Positions 36,880 through 45,620 of a DNA stretch of 64,000 nucleotides are shown piece by piece. Made by a program: the position numbers and the translations under genes. Source of the DNA: Bartonella sp. HY328. GTDB taxonomy: Bacteria > Pseudomonadota > Alphaproteobacteria > Rhizobiales > Rhizobiaceae. The first letter of the stretch is position 1. The number at the start of each line of letters is the position of its first letter. The notes below the pieces were generated by a model. It had not been told where the DNA came from. It saw only the letters and a program-made list of their open reading frames with translations, and did not search any database. The stretch lies in contig NZ_CP104883.1 in the NCBI RefSeq assembly GCF_025449335.1, positions 1,728,501 to 1,792,500 on the forward strand, written 5' to 3'.

Positions 36880-37692
36880 ATGGCGATTGAATATTTTAAA
36901 AGAAATATTACTTTACAAATTGTTACTGCATTATGTTTATTTTTTTCATTAAGCCTCGCGAATGCTCAAACGGTTAATCATACTGCGATGGAAGGTGCCG
37001 ATATTTCCATTTTTTTCAGCAATGAGGAAATAAATAACGAACCGCAATGGCGTTATGGATTAATTGACGTAAGCCTACACCCCAATTGGAAGACCTATTG
37101 GAAAAACTCAGGCAGCTCTGGCCTTTCACCGCAATTACAAATTGAAAATGGCATCAACAGCGAATTATTGTTTCCTGTCCCTCATTTATCACAGCAAGGT
37201 AGAGATTGGGCTTATATTTATAAACAACGTGCTCAAATTGTTTTCCGCATAGCGACTACTGACGTTTCAACTGATACAATAAAAGGAAATTTATTGATCG
37301 GAATTTGCGATACTATTTGTGTGCCGGTTGATGTTCCCTTTATTTTCAATAGCAAGTCAGCCAATAATTTCGTCAGCCAGTTAAAGGTAAAAGCGGCATT
37401 AAATGCTTTACCAAAAAAGGCTGATAGAAATTTTTATGCAGAAAAACTTCAAATCCTCGACAAATCTATTCAATTAACCCTGCACGTCCCCAATAATAAT
37501 GAAAATACAGAGATATTTTTGGCCGCAGAAAATGCACAAATAGGCGTAGCTAAGCCGATAAGCGAAGAACTGGGTAAAATAGTCTTTTCTGCACCGATAT
37601 TGTCAGGGAAAATCGCAAACGAGCAAAAAATAGACTTTATTGCCAAGAATGGCAATGATGCTATTTCTGGCTCTTTAAATACTGATCGTTAA
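36880..37692 (+). CDS. DsbD alpha-domain-like periplasmic protein
   Basis: 270 aa with a signal peptide ending near SLSLANAQ. WRYGLIDVSLHPNWKTYWKN and SGLSPQLQIENG match the N-terminal domain of DsbD/ScsB-type thiol-disulfide proteins, and GICDTICVPVDVP carries the Cys pair (CxxxC) of that domain. The transmembrane and thioredoxin domains of full DsbD are absent, so it would act as a stand-alone periplasmic thiol protein. Last intact gene before the island. Confidence 0.75.
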   Translation: MAIEYFKRNITLQIVTALCLFFSLSLANAQTVNHTAMEGADISIFFSNEEINNEPQWRYGLIDVSLHPNWKTYWKNSGSSGLSPQLQIENGINSELLFPVPHLSQQGRDWAYIYKQRAQIVFRIATTDVSTDTIKGNLLIGICDTICVPVDVPFIFNSKSANNFVSQLKVKAALNALPKKADRNFYAEKLQILDKSIQLTLHVPNNNENTEIFLAAENAQIGVAKPISEELGKIVFSAPILSGKIANEQKIDFIAKNGNDAISGSLNTDR

Positions 37693-38050
37693 GTAAATAT
37701 ACTTATAATTTCACATTTAAATTGCAATCGAGGCAGCTATTATGAATGATGCAATTAAGTTCAGTGGTATGCATGTGTTAGATACGATGCGTTAAAAAAA
37801 TACAAATTTTGATGGCGCTTCTAATAAAATTGCCGCTGAAAATCGTGGTAATATAGAAATTTTTACGAAAATATTATAAGTTTAGCATTAAGACGTGAAT
37901 GAAGCACTCATTAATGGGTTGTCATTGTGCCTGATCGTGCCATTGGCGTTAATGCTCTGACGCATATACTGGATTAGTTGGCTTTAAACACCATCTGCTG
38001 CAGGTTATCTAAACGAATAACTGTAAAAAGTTTTTAAGTTTAGCATTATA
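37693..38050. other. Decayed sequence at the left island border
   Basis: About 360 bp with stops in all frames, beginning with a short ATG frame at 37742 that is interrupted after about 17 codons. It may be remnants of the same insertion as the IS3 fragment that follows. No gene can be supported. Confidence 0.4.
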
Positions 38051-38347
38051 CTGAATTGGGCACATGGGCGTAGTGTGGATCTGTCCCTGATCTAGCTAAG
38101 AAAGGCCAGTAACCAGAATGCCACTATTGCATCATTTAACAGGCATTTTCGTGATAAATGTTTCAATGAACACTGGTTTAATAATCTGTAGCAAGCTAAG
38201 ATTATGATCAAAGCATGACTGCAAAAATATGATGAGAGACCGAAAAAGTCATTGGGCTGATTAACACCGAAATCTTATGCTGGACTTCTGCAAAAAAATA
38301 CGCCTATATCGTCAACTAAAGACTCTAAAACAAAGCATCATTCTTAA
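38051..38347 (+). pseudogene. IS3-family transposase (OrfB) C-terminal remnant
   Basis: One continuous frame broken by four stops (TAG, TAG, TGA, TGA). It reads SFNRHFRDKCFNEHWFNNL, then KYDERPKKSLG-stop-LTPKSYAGL, which is the end of the DDE integrase core of IS3 transposases (catalytic-Glu region and the NxRPHxSLGxLTP-like motif). Upstream parts and terminal repeats are not recognisable. It marks the left edge of the accessory island. Confidence 0.8.
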
Positions 38348-38420
38348 TGAAGATAAAGTTAATAAATACTATGTCGCCTCCAATGAAAATTTTGTATATA
38401 TAAACGGCCATGAATAAAAG

Positions 38421-39662
38421 ATGAATACAAAAAAAACACTAACATACATAGATCTTTTTGCTGGTGCTGGTGGACTTTCAGAAGGGTTCATTAACAGAGG
38501 CTTTGAACCAATTATCCATATTGAAATGAATGCAGATGCTTGTTATACATTGAAAACGAGACTAGCCTACCATCATTTATTAAAAAATAATAAACTTGGT
38601 GTTTATGAAAGTTATTTGAAAGGTAGAATATCTAAGCAGGACTTATATAGTCAATTGCCCGCGAGCTTTTTAGATACTGTTTTAAATTTAAGAATTGAAG
38701 AAAATACGTTAGACCACATCTATAATCAGATAGACAAAAATCTTAATTTACTAAATATTAGATCCGTTGATTTATTAATTGGAGGTCCGCCTTGCCAATC
38801 TTACTCACTTATTGGACGTCATAACGTAGATTGGGATACTGACCAACGTGTGAGTCTGTACAAATTATATGGTCAAATTCTTGCAAAATATAAACCTAGC
38901 ATGTTTTTATTCGAGAATGTTCCGGGTATTCTAAGCGCAAACAAAGGCGAGTATTTTAATGATCTTAAACATTATTATGATAAAATTGGATATGACGTCA
39001 ATTATCAAATTTTAAAAGCAGAAGAGTTTGGTGTTCTGCAATCAAGGAGGCGGGTCATTATTATTGGAAGCTTGAAAGAAAAAAAGTTAGTATATCCCGA
39101 ATTTGAAAAAGAAACACCGCTATATACAGTAGCTGATGTTTTCCACGATTTAAAAATATTAAAACCTGGTGATTCTATAACCGTAGATAAATATCAAAAA
39201 GAAGCATCCGACTATCAAAGAAAATATCGGATTAGATGTGATTTTAATTTTTATACCCAACATATTGCAAGATCTCATAATAAAAATGATCTAGCTATTT
39301 ATAAGATTGCGCAAGATAAATGGAATAATGAAAACCATCGATTGAAATATAATGATCTTCCTAAAAGATTGAGAACTCAAAATAATGTTTCATCTTTTTT
39401 AGATAGGTTTAAAGTAGTTGACATAAATGGTCTTTCACATACTTTAGTTGCGCATATTGCAAAAGATGGACATTACTATATTCATCCAACTCAACTTCGC
39501 TCAATTTCTGTTAGAGAGGCTGCAAGATTGCAATCGTTCCCAGATAATTATTTTTTTGAAGGCTCACGAAGTGCAGCATTTACCCAAATAGGAAATGCTG
39601 TGCCACCCTTAATGTCATATGCATTAGCTAAGAAAATTCAGGAGATATTATGGGAAAGATAA
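38421..39662 (+). CDS. DNA (cytosine-5-)-methyltransferase
   Basis: 413 aa, first gene of the island operon. Motif I YIDLFAGAGGLSEGF (10-23), motif IV GGPPCQSYS with catalytic Cys125, motif VI FENVPG (164-169), motif VIII QSRRRVIII (207-215) and motif X FTQIGNAVPP near the C-terminus are all intact and in canonical order. The target-recognition region is about residues 220-370 and rich in Lys/Asp/Asn. An insert of about 65 residues between motifs I and IV is longer than in minimal enzymes. It overlaps the next gene by 13 bp. Codon use is strongly AT-biased compared with flanking genes, which suggests transfer. Target sequence unknown. Confidence 0.95.
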   Translation: MNTKKTLTYIDLFAGAGGLSEGFINRGFEPIIHIEMNADACYTLKTRLAYHHLLKNNKLGVYESYLKGRISKQDLYSQLPASFLDTVLNLRIEENTLDHIYNQIDKNLNLLNIRSVDLLIGGPPCQSYSLIGRHNVDWDTDQRVSLYKLYGQILAKYKPSMFLFENVPGILSANKGEYFNDLKHYYDKIGYDVNYQILKAEEFGVLQSRRRVIIIGSLKEKKLVYPEFEKETPLYTVADVFHDLKILKPGDSITVDKYQKEASDYQRKYRIRCDFNFYTQHIARSHNKNDLAIYKIAQDKWNNENHRLKYNDLPKRLRTQNNVSSFLDRFKVVDINGLSHTLVAHIAKDGHYYIHPTQLRSISVREAARLQSFPDNYFFEGSRSAAFTQIGNAVPPLMSYALAKKIQEILWER

Positions 39663-41842
39663 AAGCAAAAAGTCATATTCTTAGCTTGCTAGGTGATCAA
39701 CTTATTGGGAGCGATGGCTTAGCAATTTTTGAATTAGTAAAAAATGCTTATGACGCTGATGCAGAAAATGTGAATATTGAGTTTAAAAATTTAAATACGT
39801 CAGATCAAGAAATTATTATTGCAGATGATGGGCACGGAATGTCTACCGAGGTAATAGATAAAGTTTGGTTCACTGTTGGAACTGACTTTAAAAGAAAGGT
39901 AGATGGTAAAAAAAGTCCAAAAGGGCGAGTTTCTTTGGGTAATAAAGGTGTTGGTCGACTAGCTGTTCATAAGCTTGCCAGACAAATTAAAGTTGAAACA
40001 AAAACTTTAGAACAAGCTACCTATAGTGAGTTTATTATTAACTGGAGGGAGTTAATTGATTCACAAGAATATATACAGGATCTAGAGGTGGAGATTGAGC
40101 AATGTAGTGCGAGCGCTGATAAATTCCCAAAAAATCAAGGCACTATAATTACACTTTCCGGTTTATATAATACCAATTGGAGTAAGACCCAATTGCGCGA
40201 TGTTGTTCGCGCAATTGAAAATATTAAAAATCCATTTAAAGACATCGATGGTTTCAATGTGATTGTTAACGCTAACGAAAAACAGGTTTGGCTTGAAGGA
40301 TTGAAATCATCAACAGATATTTTACGCGATAGTTTATACCAATTTGAATTTGTAATAACACCTTGGATTAAGGGTGCTGACAATAAAAAAAATATTGACC
40401 CCAATGATATTGCAGAATTTCGTTGGAAATATGTTTTCAATCCGTCGAGCCAGATAAATATAGACAAAAGAAACATAGATTTTCAGCCTCTTTCTACAGG
40501 AGTTGAAAATAAAAACTTATTATTAGTTGGGAGTATATTATCTAATTCAATAGAAGGTGTTACAGACACTTCAAAATATCTACGAAATAAAGATATTGAA
40601 CGCATAGGCCAGATTAGTGGTCGCTTTTATGTTTTTAATTTGCATAGAAAAATACTAGAATCAAATTTTGGTGGGCAAATTACTGCAGTTAAAAACTACA
40701 TAAATGAAAACTGTGGAGTTAGAATTTATAGGGATAATATAAGAGTTTTTAATTATGGTGAACCATCAGATGATTGGTTAGGGCTTGATTTACAAAAAAT
40801 ACGCAGAACAGGTGATCATTTTGGTCGAAAAGTTACTATTGGAGCTATAGAACTAGATTTGGCAGCTAGTGATAATGGATTACAGGAAAAAACTAATCGA
40901 GAAGGCTTCTTTGAAAACGAAGTATATAGTCGTCTTAAAAATATAGTTAATGTCGTTTTTAACTTATTTGAGAATGAGGCAAAAAAAGACAAGGTAAAAA
41001 TTGATGAATTTACTTCAGGTCAAGCACCTATAAAAAAAATTGGTTTTTCAGAAACTGTTCAAGAGTTAATAAATAAATTAGAGCAAAAAGGATTAACTAA
41101 AGAATTTGGACCTTTGATCAATAAAGTTAAGCAAGATTATGATGAAATGAGAGATATCATGGTTAATTCAGGGATGACGGGGCTTAACTTAGGGGTTGCA
41201 TTTCATGAAATTGAACGAGAAATGCGCTATATAGATAAAGAATTGATGATACCCAATATTGAAATGCAATCTATCAAAGACAAAGTAAAAGATTTAATAC
41301 AATTATTAAGCTTTATCTCTCCATTATTAAAACAACAAAAAAATGTTGAAATAAAAGTTTCTAAATATATCAATAATCTCAAATTAAGATATGAAGGGCG
41401 ATTTAAGAGACATAATATTATATTTTCAAGTCCAATTCTAACAGGAGAAAATGAAGATTTTAAAATTGTAGGACAATCAAATTTATTGGCTAATACATTT
41501 TCAAATATGATCGATAATGCTATTTTTTGGTTGGAGGCTCGTTATGACCGAGAGTCTAAAGAAACCTATAAAAAAGGATTATATATCGGTACAGATATGA
41601 AGTCTTTCGGTGGCCCAGCCGTTATTATTGCTGATAATGGAACAGGATTTACTCAAGATCCGGAAACATTAATCACACCATTTGTTTCAACAAAACCAGA
41701 TGGCATGGGCCTAGGCTTGTATTTTTCTAGTATGGTTATGGATATAACTAAAGGTAAATTACTATTTCCTGATGTGGAAGATTTAGATATACCTAAAGTA
41801 TATGATGGAGCATGTGTGGCTTTAGTTTTCCCTAACAAGTAA
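39650..41842 (+). CDS. Double-GHKL ATPase: MORC/MutL/Hsp90-like N-terminus plus histidine-kinase-like C-terminus
   Basis: 730 aa, no signal peptide or membrane helix. The N-terminal Bergerat ATPase has N-box ELVKNAYDADA (28-38), G1 ADDGHGM (58-64) and G2 GNKGVGRLA (97-105), as in MORC/MutL/Hsp90 relatives. Residues about 170-450 are a transducer-like middle. GVAFHEIEREM (515-525) resembles a histidine-kinase H-box with His519. A second ATPase follows, with NMIDNAIFWLEA (619-630), ADNGTGF (661-667) and PFVSTKPDGMGLGLY (677-691), which is kinase-type. AGGAG precedes the ATG; it overlaps the methyltransferase gene and is followed 8 bp later by the receiver-like gene. Role inferred: sensor or switch of a restriction/defence module. 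Confidence 0.85.
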   Translation: MGKIKAKSHILSLLGDQLIGSDGLAIFELVKNAYDADAENVNIEFKNLNTSDQEIIIADDGHGMSTEVIDKVWFTVGTDFKRKVDGKKSPKGRVSLGNKGVGRLAVHKLARQIKVETKTLEQATYSEFIINWRELIDSQEYIQDLEVEIEQCSASADKFPKNQGTIITLSGLYNTNWSKTQLRDVVRAIENIKNPFKDIDGFNVIVNANEKQVWLEGLKSSTDILRDSLYQFEFVITPWIKGADNKKNIDPNDIAEFRWKYVFNPSSQINIDKRNIDFQPLSTGVENKNLLLVGSILSNSIEGVTDTSKYLRNKDIERIGQISGRFYVFNLHRKILESNFGGQITAVKNYINENCGVRIYRDNIRVFNYGEPSDDWLGLDLQKIRRTGDHFGRKVTIGAIELDLAASDNGLQEKTNREGFFENEVYSRLKNIVNVVFNLFENEAKKDKVKIDEFTSGQAPIKKIGFSETVQELINKLEQKGLTKEFGPLINKVKQDYDEMRDIMVNSGMTGLNLGVAFHEIEREMRYIDKELMIPNIEMQSIKDKVKDLIQLLSFISPLLKQQKNVEIKVSKYINNLKLRYEGRFKRHNIIFSSPILTGENEDFKIVGQSNLLANTFSNMIDNAIFWLEARYDRESKETYKKGLYIGTDMKSFGGPAVIIADNGTGFTQDPETLITPFVSTKPDGMGLGLYFSSMVMDITKGKLLFPDVEDLDIPKVYDGACVALVFPNK

Positions 41843-41850
41843 GGATCAAA

Positions 41851-43200
41851 ATGTTCAGAGATAATAAAATAATTATTGTAGATAATGAAGAAAGTGAACT
41901 TAATAGATTAGCTTCTGTCATTTGGAAAGAAGGTATTGCATGTAAGGCTTTATTATATGATACTCTTTATGATACCCCTCTGAAAGGTGTTAGAGTTGCT
42001 TTTTTTGATGTAAATTTAACCAGTTTAATTGCTCCTAACTCTCAAGTTTATGATTACAATAAAGATTCTTCACTTAGGGATATATTTGCTAATTTAGCAT
42101 TTGCTATTCAGCAATACATTGCAAACGATAATGGTCCTTATACATTAATATTCTGGACAAAAAATCAAATATTAATTAATAATTTTAAAGTTTTTATGGA
42201 TGATCGGGGCAAAGATTATTCGATGCCAAATCCTATTTATATTGGTTGCATAGATAAAAGTCAATTTTTGCATAAAGAATCTACAGGAGATAATACGTTA
42301 TACAGTACTATCCATGATATAATAAAAAAATCTCCCGTACATCTACTGTATGATTTAGAAAAAAAAGCAAACCAAGCTATTACAAATACGATTAATGAAT
42401 TACATACAATTACATTAGATGCTAATTCCACATGGACAAATCCAATTGACAATATCAAGAAAACTTTTATTGAAATAGCAAAAAATACCATTGGTGAAAA
42501 GCATGTAAAAGAACATTTTGGAGAAGGTATTATTTCTGGATTAAACCCAATGATTAATTTTCATATGGAGGAATTAATAACATTATGTGAAGATACAAGA
42601 GATTTATTTCAAGTTTCAGATGATGAAATGACTTCAAATGGTTTTAACGATGTAGAAAAGAAATATGAATTAAATACTGTCTTTCATATTAATAAAAATG
42701 CAACTCGCTGTGAAAGAGGAGCTGTTTATGCTTGTAATAATGATTTGCAAAAAAAATATATAGGTGATGAGAGTGATAGGCTCGATTGGATTAAACAATT
42801 AATTAACTTTAAAGATAGTACAAAAGATGAGAGTGAAATTCAAAATATTATAAAAAAAATCAAATTTATTCTTGTGGAACTTAGTCCCGCATGTGATTAT
42901 TCGCAGAAAAAAGATCGATTATTAAAATTTATTCTTGGTATTAAAACACCAGAAATTCAGAGAAAATTATTATCAAGCTCAGTACCTGCGTATTCATATT
43001 TTCCAAAAACACTTTTTAAAGATCAAGATAAAGTATTTCAGCTTATTTTTAATTTTAACTACACAATATCTTTACCTCGATCAAATATTAATGAACCTAT
43101 AGGTGATTTACTTTTTTCATTTAAAAAAGAATATATGGATATGCTCACAACCAAATATGCTAACCATATTTCCCGGATAGGGGTTACAGAGTTTAAATGA
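41851..43200 (+). CDS. Receiver-like protein with unknown C-terminal domain
   Basis: 449 aa. The first 110 residues look like a two-component receiver: NKIIIVDNEESEL (acidic pocket D11, E13/E14), VRVAFFDVNL with candidate phospho-Asp53, and LIFWTKN near residue 104. The rest (about 130-449) matches no domain I know; it contains a Cys-bearing HINKNATRCERGAVYAC stretch (279-295) and LVELSPACDYSQKKDRL (341-357). AAGGAT precedes the ATG, 8 bp after the GHKL gene. It is the only candidate output or effector of the operon. Strongly AT-rich. Confidence 0.75.
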   Translation: MFRDNKIIIVDNEESELNRLASVIWKEGIACKALLYDTLYDTPLKGVRVAFFDVNLTSLIAPNSQVYDYNKDSSLRDIFANLAFAIQQYIANDNGPYTLIFWTKNQILINNFKVFMDDRGKDYSMPNPIYIGCIDKSQFLHKESTGDNTLYSTIHDIIKKSPVHLLYDLEKKANQAITNTINELHTITLDANSTWTNPIDNIKKTFIEIAKNTIGEKHVKEHFGEGIISGLNPMINFHMEELITLCEDTRDLFQVSDDEMTSNGFNDVEKKYELNTVFHINKNATRCERGAVYACNNDLQKKYIGDESDRLDWIKQLINFKDSTKDESEIQNIIKKIKFILVELSPACDYSQKKDRLLKFILGIKTPEIQRKLLSSSVPAYSYFPKTLFKDQDKVFQLIFNFNYTISLPRSNINEPIGDLLFSFKKEYMDMLTTKYANHISRIGVTEFK

Positions 43201-43474
43201 TTGTTTACGTTGAAATGGCATTGTCAGATGAACTTTAAGTTTTAATCATGGTGAAATATTTTTGCGCCATGAACAAAGAAAATACATTCAAATATTTAAA
43301 AATCTCACCCAAAATTATCCGTTTGGTGGTTATGTACTAGTAAGGTGTCCACTTGGTTTTCGTTAAGTTGAAGATATTTTACATGATGGAGTTATTTATA
43401 TTTTCTATGATGGGGAAAAAAGGTGTTCCGCCGAAAAAATTTATTGAGCGTGTTGAATAGATAGTTTTTTTATC
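43201..43474. other. Unassigned sequence after the three-gene operon
   Basis: About 270 bp. One plus-strand frame (from about 43246) reads GEIFLRHEQRKYIQIF and, after a stop, VEDILHDGVIYIFYDGEK; this may be the remnant of a further gene but is too short to name. No terminator was seen. Confidence 0.3.
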
Positions 43475-44450
43475 TTGGTATCTCGAAAAACATGGGGCAA
43501 CTTCTGCAATACGGCGAGAGCAAAGCCTATCAGTAATACCTTTCTGATGGATAAGCGCATTTTGGTCTCACGCCGTTTACCCTGTTAGGTATATGGCGCA
43601 ATTTCTACATGTGGCACTTTGGCATTAAGATGAATACACTCAGGGGTTAGATGGGAAATCTCGGCAAGTCTTGCGCCTGTATTAATGGCAACAAGCAAGA
43701 TAGCACGTGCTTCTTCATTTAATCCATTAAGCACACCTTCCTTCAATATCCTGTCTTTAACCCCACTCAATTGAAAATGGTGGGCGAGTGGTTTATTATC
43801 TGTATCTTTAAAGCCAAGGACATCAAAAGGATTAGGGTAATTTGTATCGCCAATATATTGATAATAATCATTATAAAAGCTTTTTTGCCGCGCTAGTTGT
43901 GTTTTTCTAAATGTGATCTAGAATGTGTAATTCACCTTTTGCAGGCGCTAACTTGTCCATAATAAACTTATAGAACTTTTAAGCACCTTCAAGACTAATA
44001 TTCCGTATATCCTTATCACCTATGACGTCCCTTAACATATTAGAGCTATAAATGCGTTCTTTGTTGCAGTATTTTTTCTGAGCAGGATTTTCATTTTTGA
44101 TAATGGGTGGTGCAATATGATCAAAAATATCTTTTCACCTCCTGTCAATGTGATTTAGGGCTCTTTAACAAAGCCAAGAATCGCCGAGCATTCCTTAGTA
44201 TTGCTTTACTTTTTCAGAATACGTTGAATTCTTCTAACCAAGTTTTTTAAAATTGTATTAGCAAGTTCAAAGGTTGGCTTATAGCGACCCTTTAATGCAC
44301 GAGCCGGTGCTTGCGTTGCCCAATAAAGATGTTTTGCAAAGTACTATCATTGTTAACAATAAGCGAAGCCGAAAAACCATTATCTGCCTCCTCAAGAATA
44401 TCTCTTTGTTGGCGTGCAAAAAATGGTCTATTTTTTTGAGTGCTTAGCGA
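43475..44450 (-). pseudogene. Tyrosine recombinase (integrase) pseudogene, heavily decayed
   Basis: Reading the minus strand, pieces in order are NMLRDVIGDKDIRNISLEGA, a stop, KFYKFIMDKLAP, then (after a shift) KSFYNDYYQYIGDTNYPNPF. Next come AILLVAINTGARLAEISHL (catalytic Arg of box I), VPHVEIAPYT, a stop, and RRETKMRLSIRKVLLIGFAL. This is a phage/ICE-type integrase with several stops and frameshifts; the C-terminal His/Arg/Tyr boxes are not preserved. Fragments above about 44180 are less certain. It is different from the integrase next to tRNA-Thr. Confidence 0.75.
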
Positions 44451-44975
44451 AGATAGAAAGAGCAATTATTCAATTGATGGATTTCTATTGGTGTAGGGGA
44501 CTGTATCATTTGAGACAGAATTACACGATATTTGGGTTGGGTGGATTTGGATGGATTTTTTATTAATTAATTGAAAATAAAAATAAAATTTGCAATTGAT
44601 TGAAAAGTTTTTATAAATTATTAACAACTGGAAAATAGATCATTTTTTATCGAAGGATGATCAAGCACTATCATTTTCTTTTAAATCTTGATCACTCTCT
44701 AGCCCTAGAGATATCGGCCTTAGTGGCTCGGTTGTTAATAATAATTACCACGATATTTGAGACAGAGTATAATTTATGGTGGGAAATACGCTTCAAATGC
44801 TAAAAAATACCGCTATAAAAAATCTAATAAAAACATAAGGTTGGCAAAATTAGGGTTATCTAAATAAAAGAGCTCGGTGGGAAGTGTAAGGTTTAACGAT
44901 TCCCCCAAATAATTTGGGAAACTTCAATTTTGGCTTTGATCCTTTAGGTTTTGCTAAACCTATATTTGCCTAGCT
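44451..44975. other. Non-coding, AT-rich stretch with two copies of a short repeat
   Basis: No gene seen. ATTTGAGACAGA occurs at 44508-44519 and 44755-44766. CGATATTTG preceded by AATTAC(C)A occurs around 44519-44534 and 44743-44759, so the two repeat words are arranged differently in each copy. Possible operator sites or insertion-sequence end remnants. Confidence 0.45.
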
Positions 44976-45200
44976 CTAGATAAATATTCCCTGCACTTGA
45001 TCCATCAAGGTTAATATTACATAGCGCGCTTGAGTACTCACATGGCTGATTCTGCAATCGCAAAGCTTTAACGTTTGACCGAGATAAGCATAATCATTTA
45101 ACGCATAATCTAGAGACGAAACAGTGCGCAATTCTTCGGCCTGGGCAGCGATAGGCATTGCCAATAGACAAATAGATACCGCAAGGATTGATTTTCTCAT
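44976..45200 (-). CDS. Small secreted hypothetical protein
   Basis: 74 aa with a clear signal peptide (MRKSILAVSICLLAMPIAAQAEE, cut after AQA). The mature part, about 52 residues, contains LGQTLKLCDCRISHV, a Cys pair as in OB-fold-like secreted proteins. The C-terminus is short, so the gene may be truncated. It lies 22 bp after another small gene on the same strand. Function unknown. Confidence 0.5.
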   Translation of the reverse strand: MRKSILAVSICLLAMPIAAQAEELRTVSSLDYALNDYAYLGQTLKLCDCRISHVSTQARYVILTLMDQVQGIFI

Positions 45201-45222
45201 GGAGTTGCTCAGTTATTAATAA

Positions 45223-45459
45223 TCAGTTTAAGGCCGCCGCCTTGCCGGGGTTGATATTGCCATTAAGAATGCGCTTTTTAAGCTTAACCATCTCAAGGGC
45301 TATTGTTGCGGTTAGCTCATCATCATTAAAGTCTATACCGGTATTGAGCATGTCGTTATAAATATCAGCAGCAACACCCGTAATTTGGGCCTTAGTTAGA
45401 CGCTGCCCCAGACCTTTATATACATATTCAACCTTACCAGCAATTTTAATAAATGTCAT
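45223..45459 (-). CDS. Small hypothetical island protein
   Basis: 78 aa from ATG 45459 (MTFIKIAGKVEYVYKGLG), with a Leu/Lys-rich helical second half. No family recognised. A longer frame starting at 45531 is unlikely because the extra part lies opposite the small plus-strand remnant upstream of the integrase. Possibly transcribed together with the secreted protein gene that follows. Confidence 0.45.
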   Translation of the reverse strand: MTFIKIAGKVEYVYKGLGQRLTKAQITGVAADIYNDMLNTGIDFNDDELTATIALEMVKLKKRILNGNINPGKAAALN

Positions 45460-45497
45460 ATTATTGACAGTGCGCAAGCTACTAGGTGCGGATGCCG

Positions 45498-45609
45498 CAT
45501 TTGGGTACCGCAAAAATGGCACGAGGGGCATGAGTTAAACTCTATTGGCGAGAAAGAAGCTAAACTATTAATCGAGAGCAAGGGGGGCTTAGGAAACTTC
45601 ACTATTTAA
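45498..45609 (+). pseudogene. Small gene remnant immediately upstream of the integrase
   Basis: A plus-strand frame ending at TAA 45607-45609, 11 bp before the integrase ATG, reads IWVPQKWHEGHELNS then GEKEAKLLIESKGGLGNF. No start codon is visible. The position just ahead of an integrase suggests a small accessory or excisionase-like gene of the element. Confidence 0.35.
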
Positions 45610-45620
45610 AGGTCACTGCC

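Noticed and set aside
38421..39662. Simple orphan Dcm-type methyltransferase
   Set aside because: It overlaps the GHKL gene by 13 bp and shares its base composition, so it belongs to a three-gene unit.
40135..40476. 113-codon minus-strand frame inside the GHKL gene
   Set aside because: Shadow of the real gene; no ribosome site or plausible protein features.
43378..43520. Helix-turn-helix transposase fragment on the plus strand
   Set aside because: Most of the apparent protein is the antisense of the minus-strand integrase remnant.
45460..45531. N-terminal extension of the small island protein
   Set aside because: It lies opposite the remnant reading WVPQKWHEG upstream of the integrase, so ATG 45459 is the better start.
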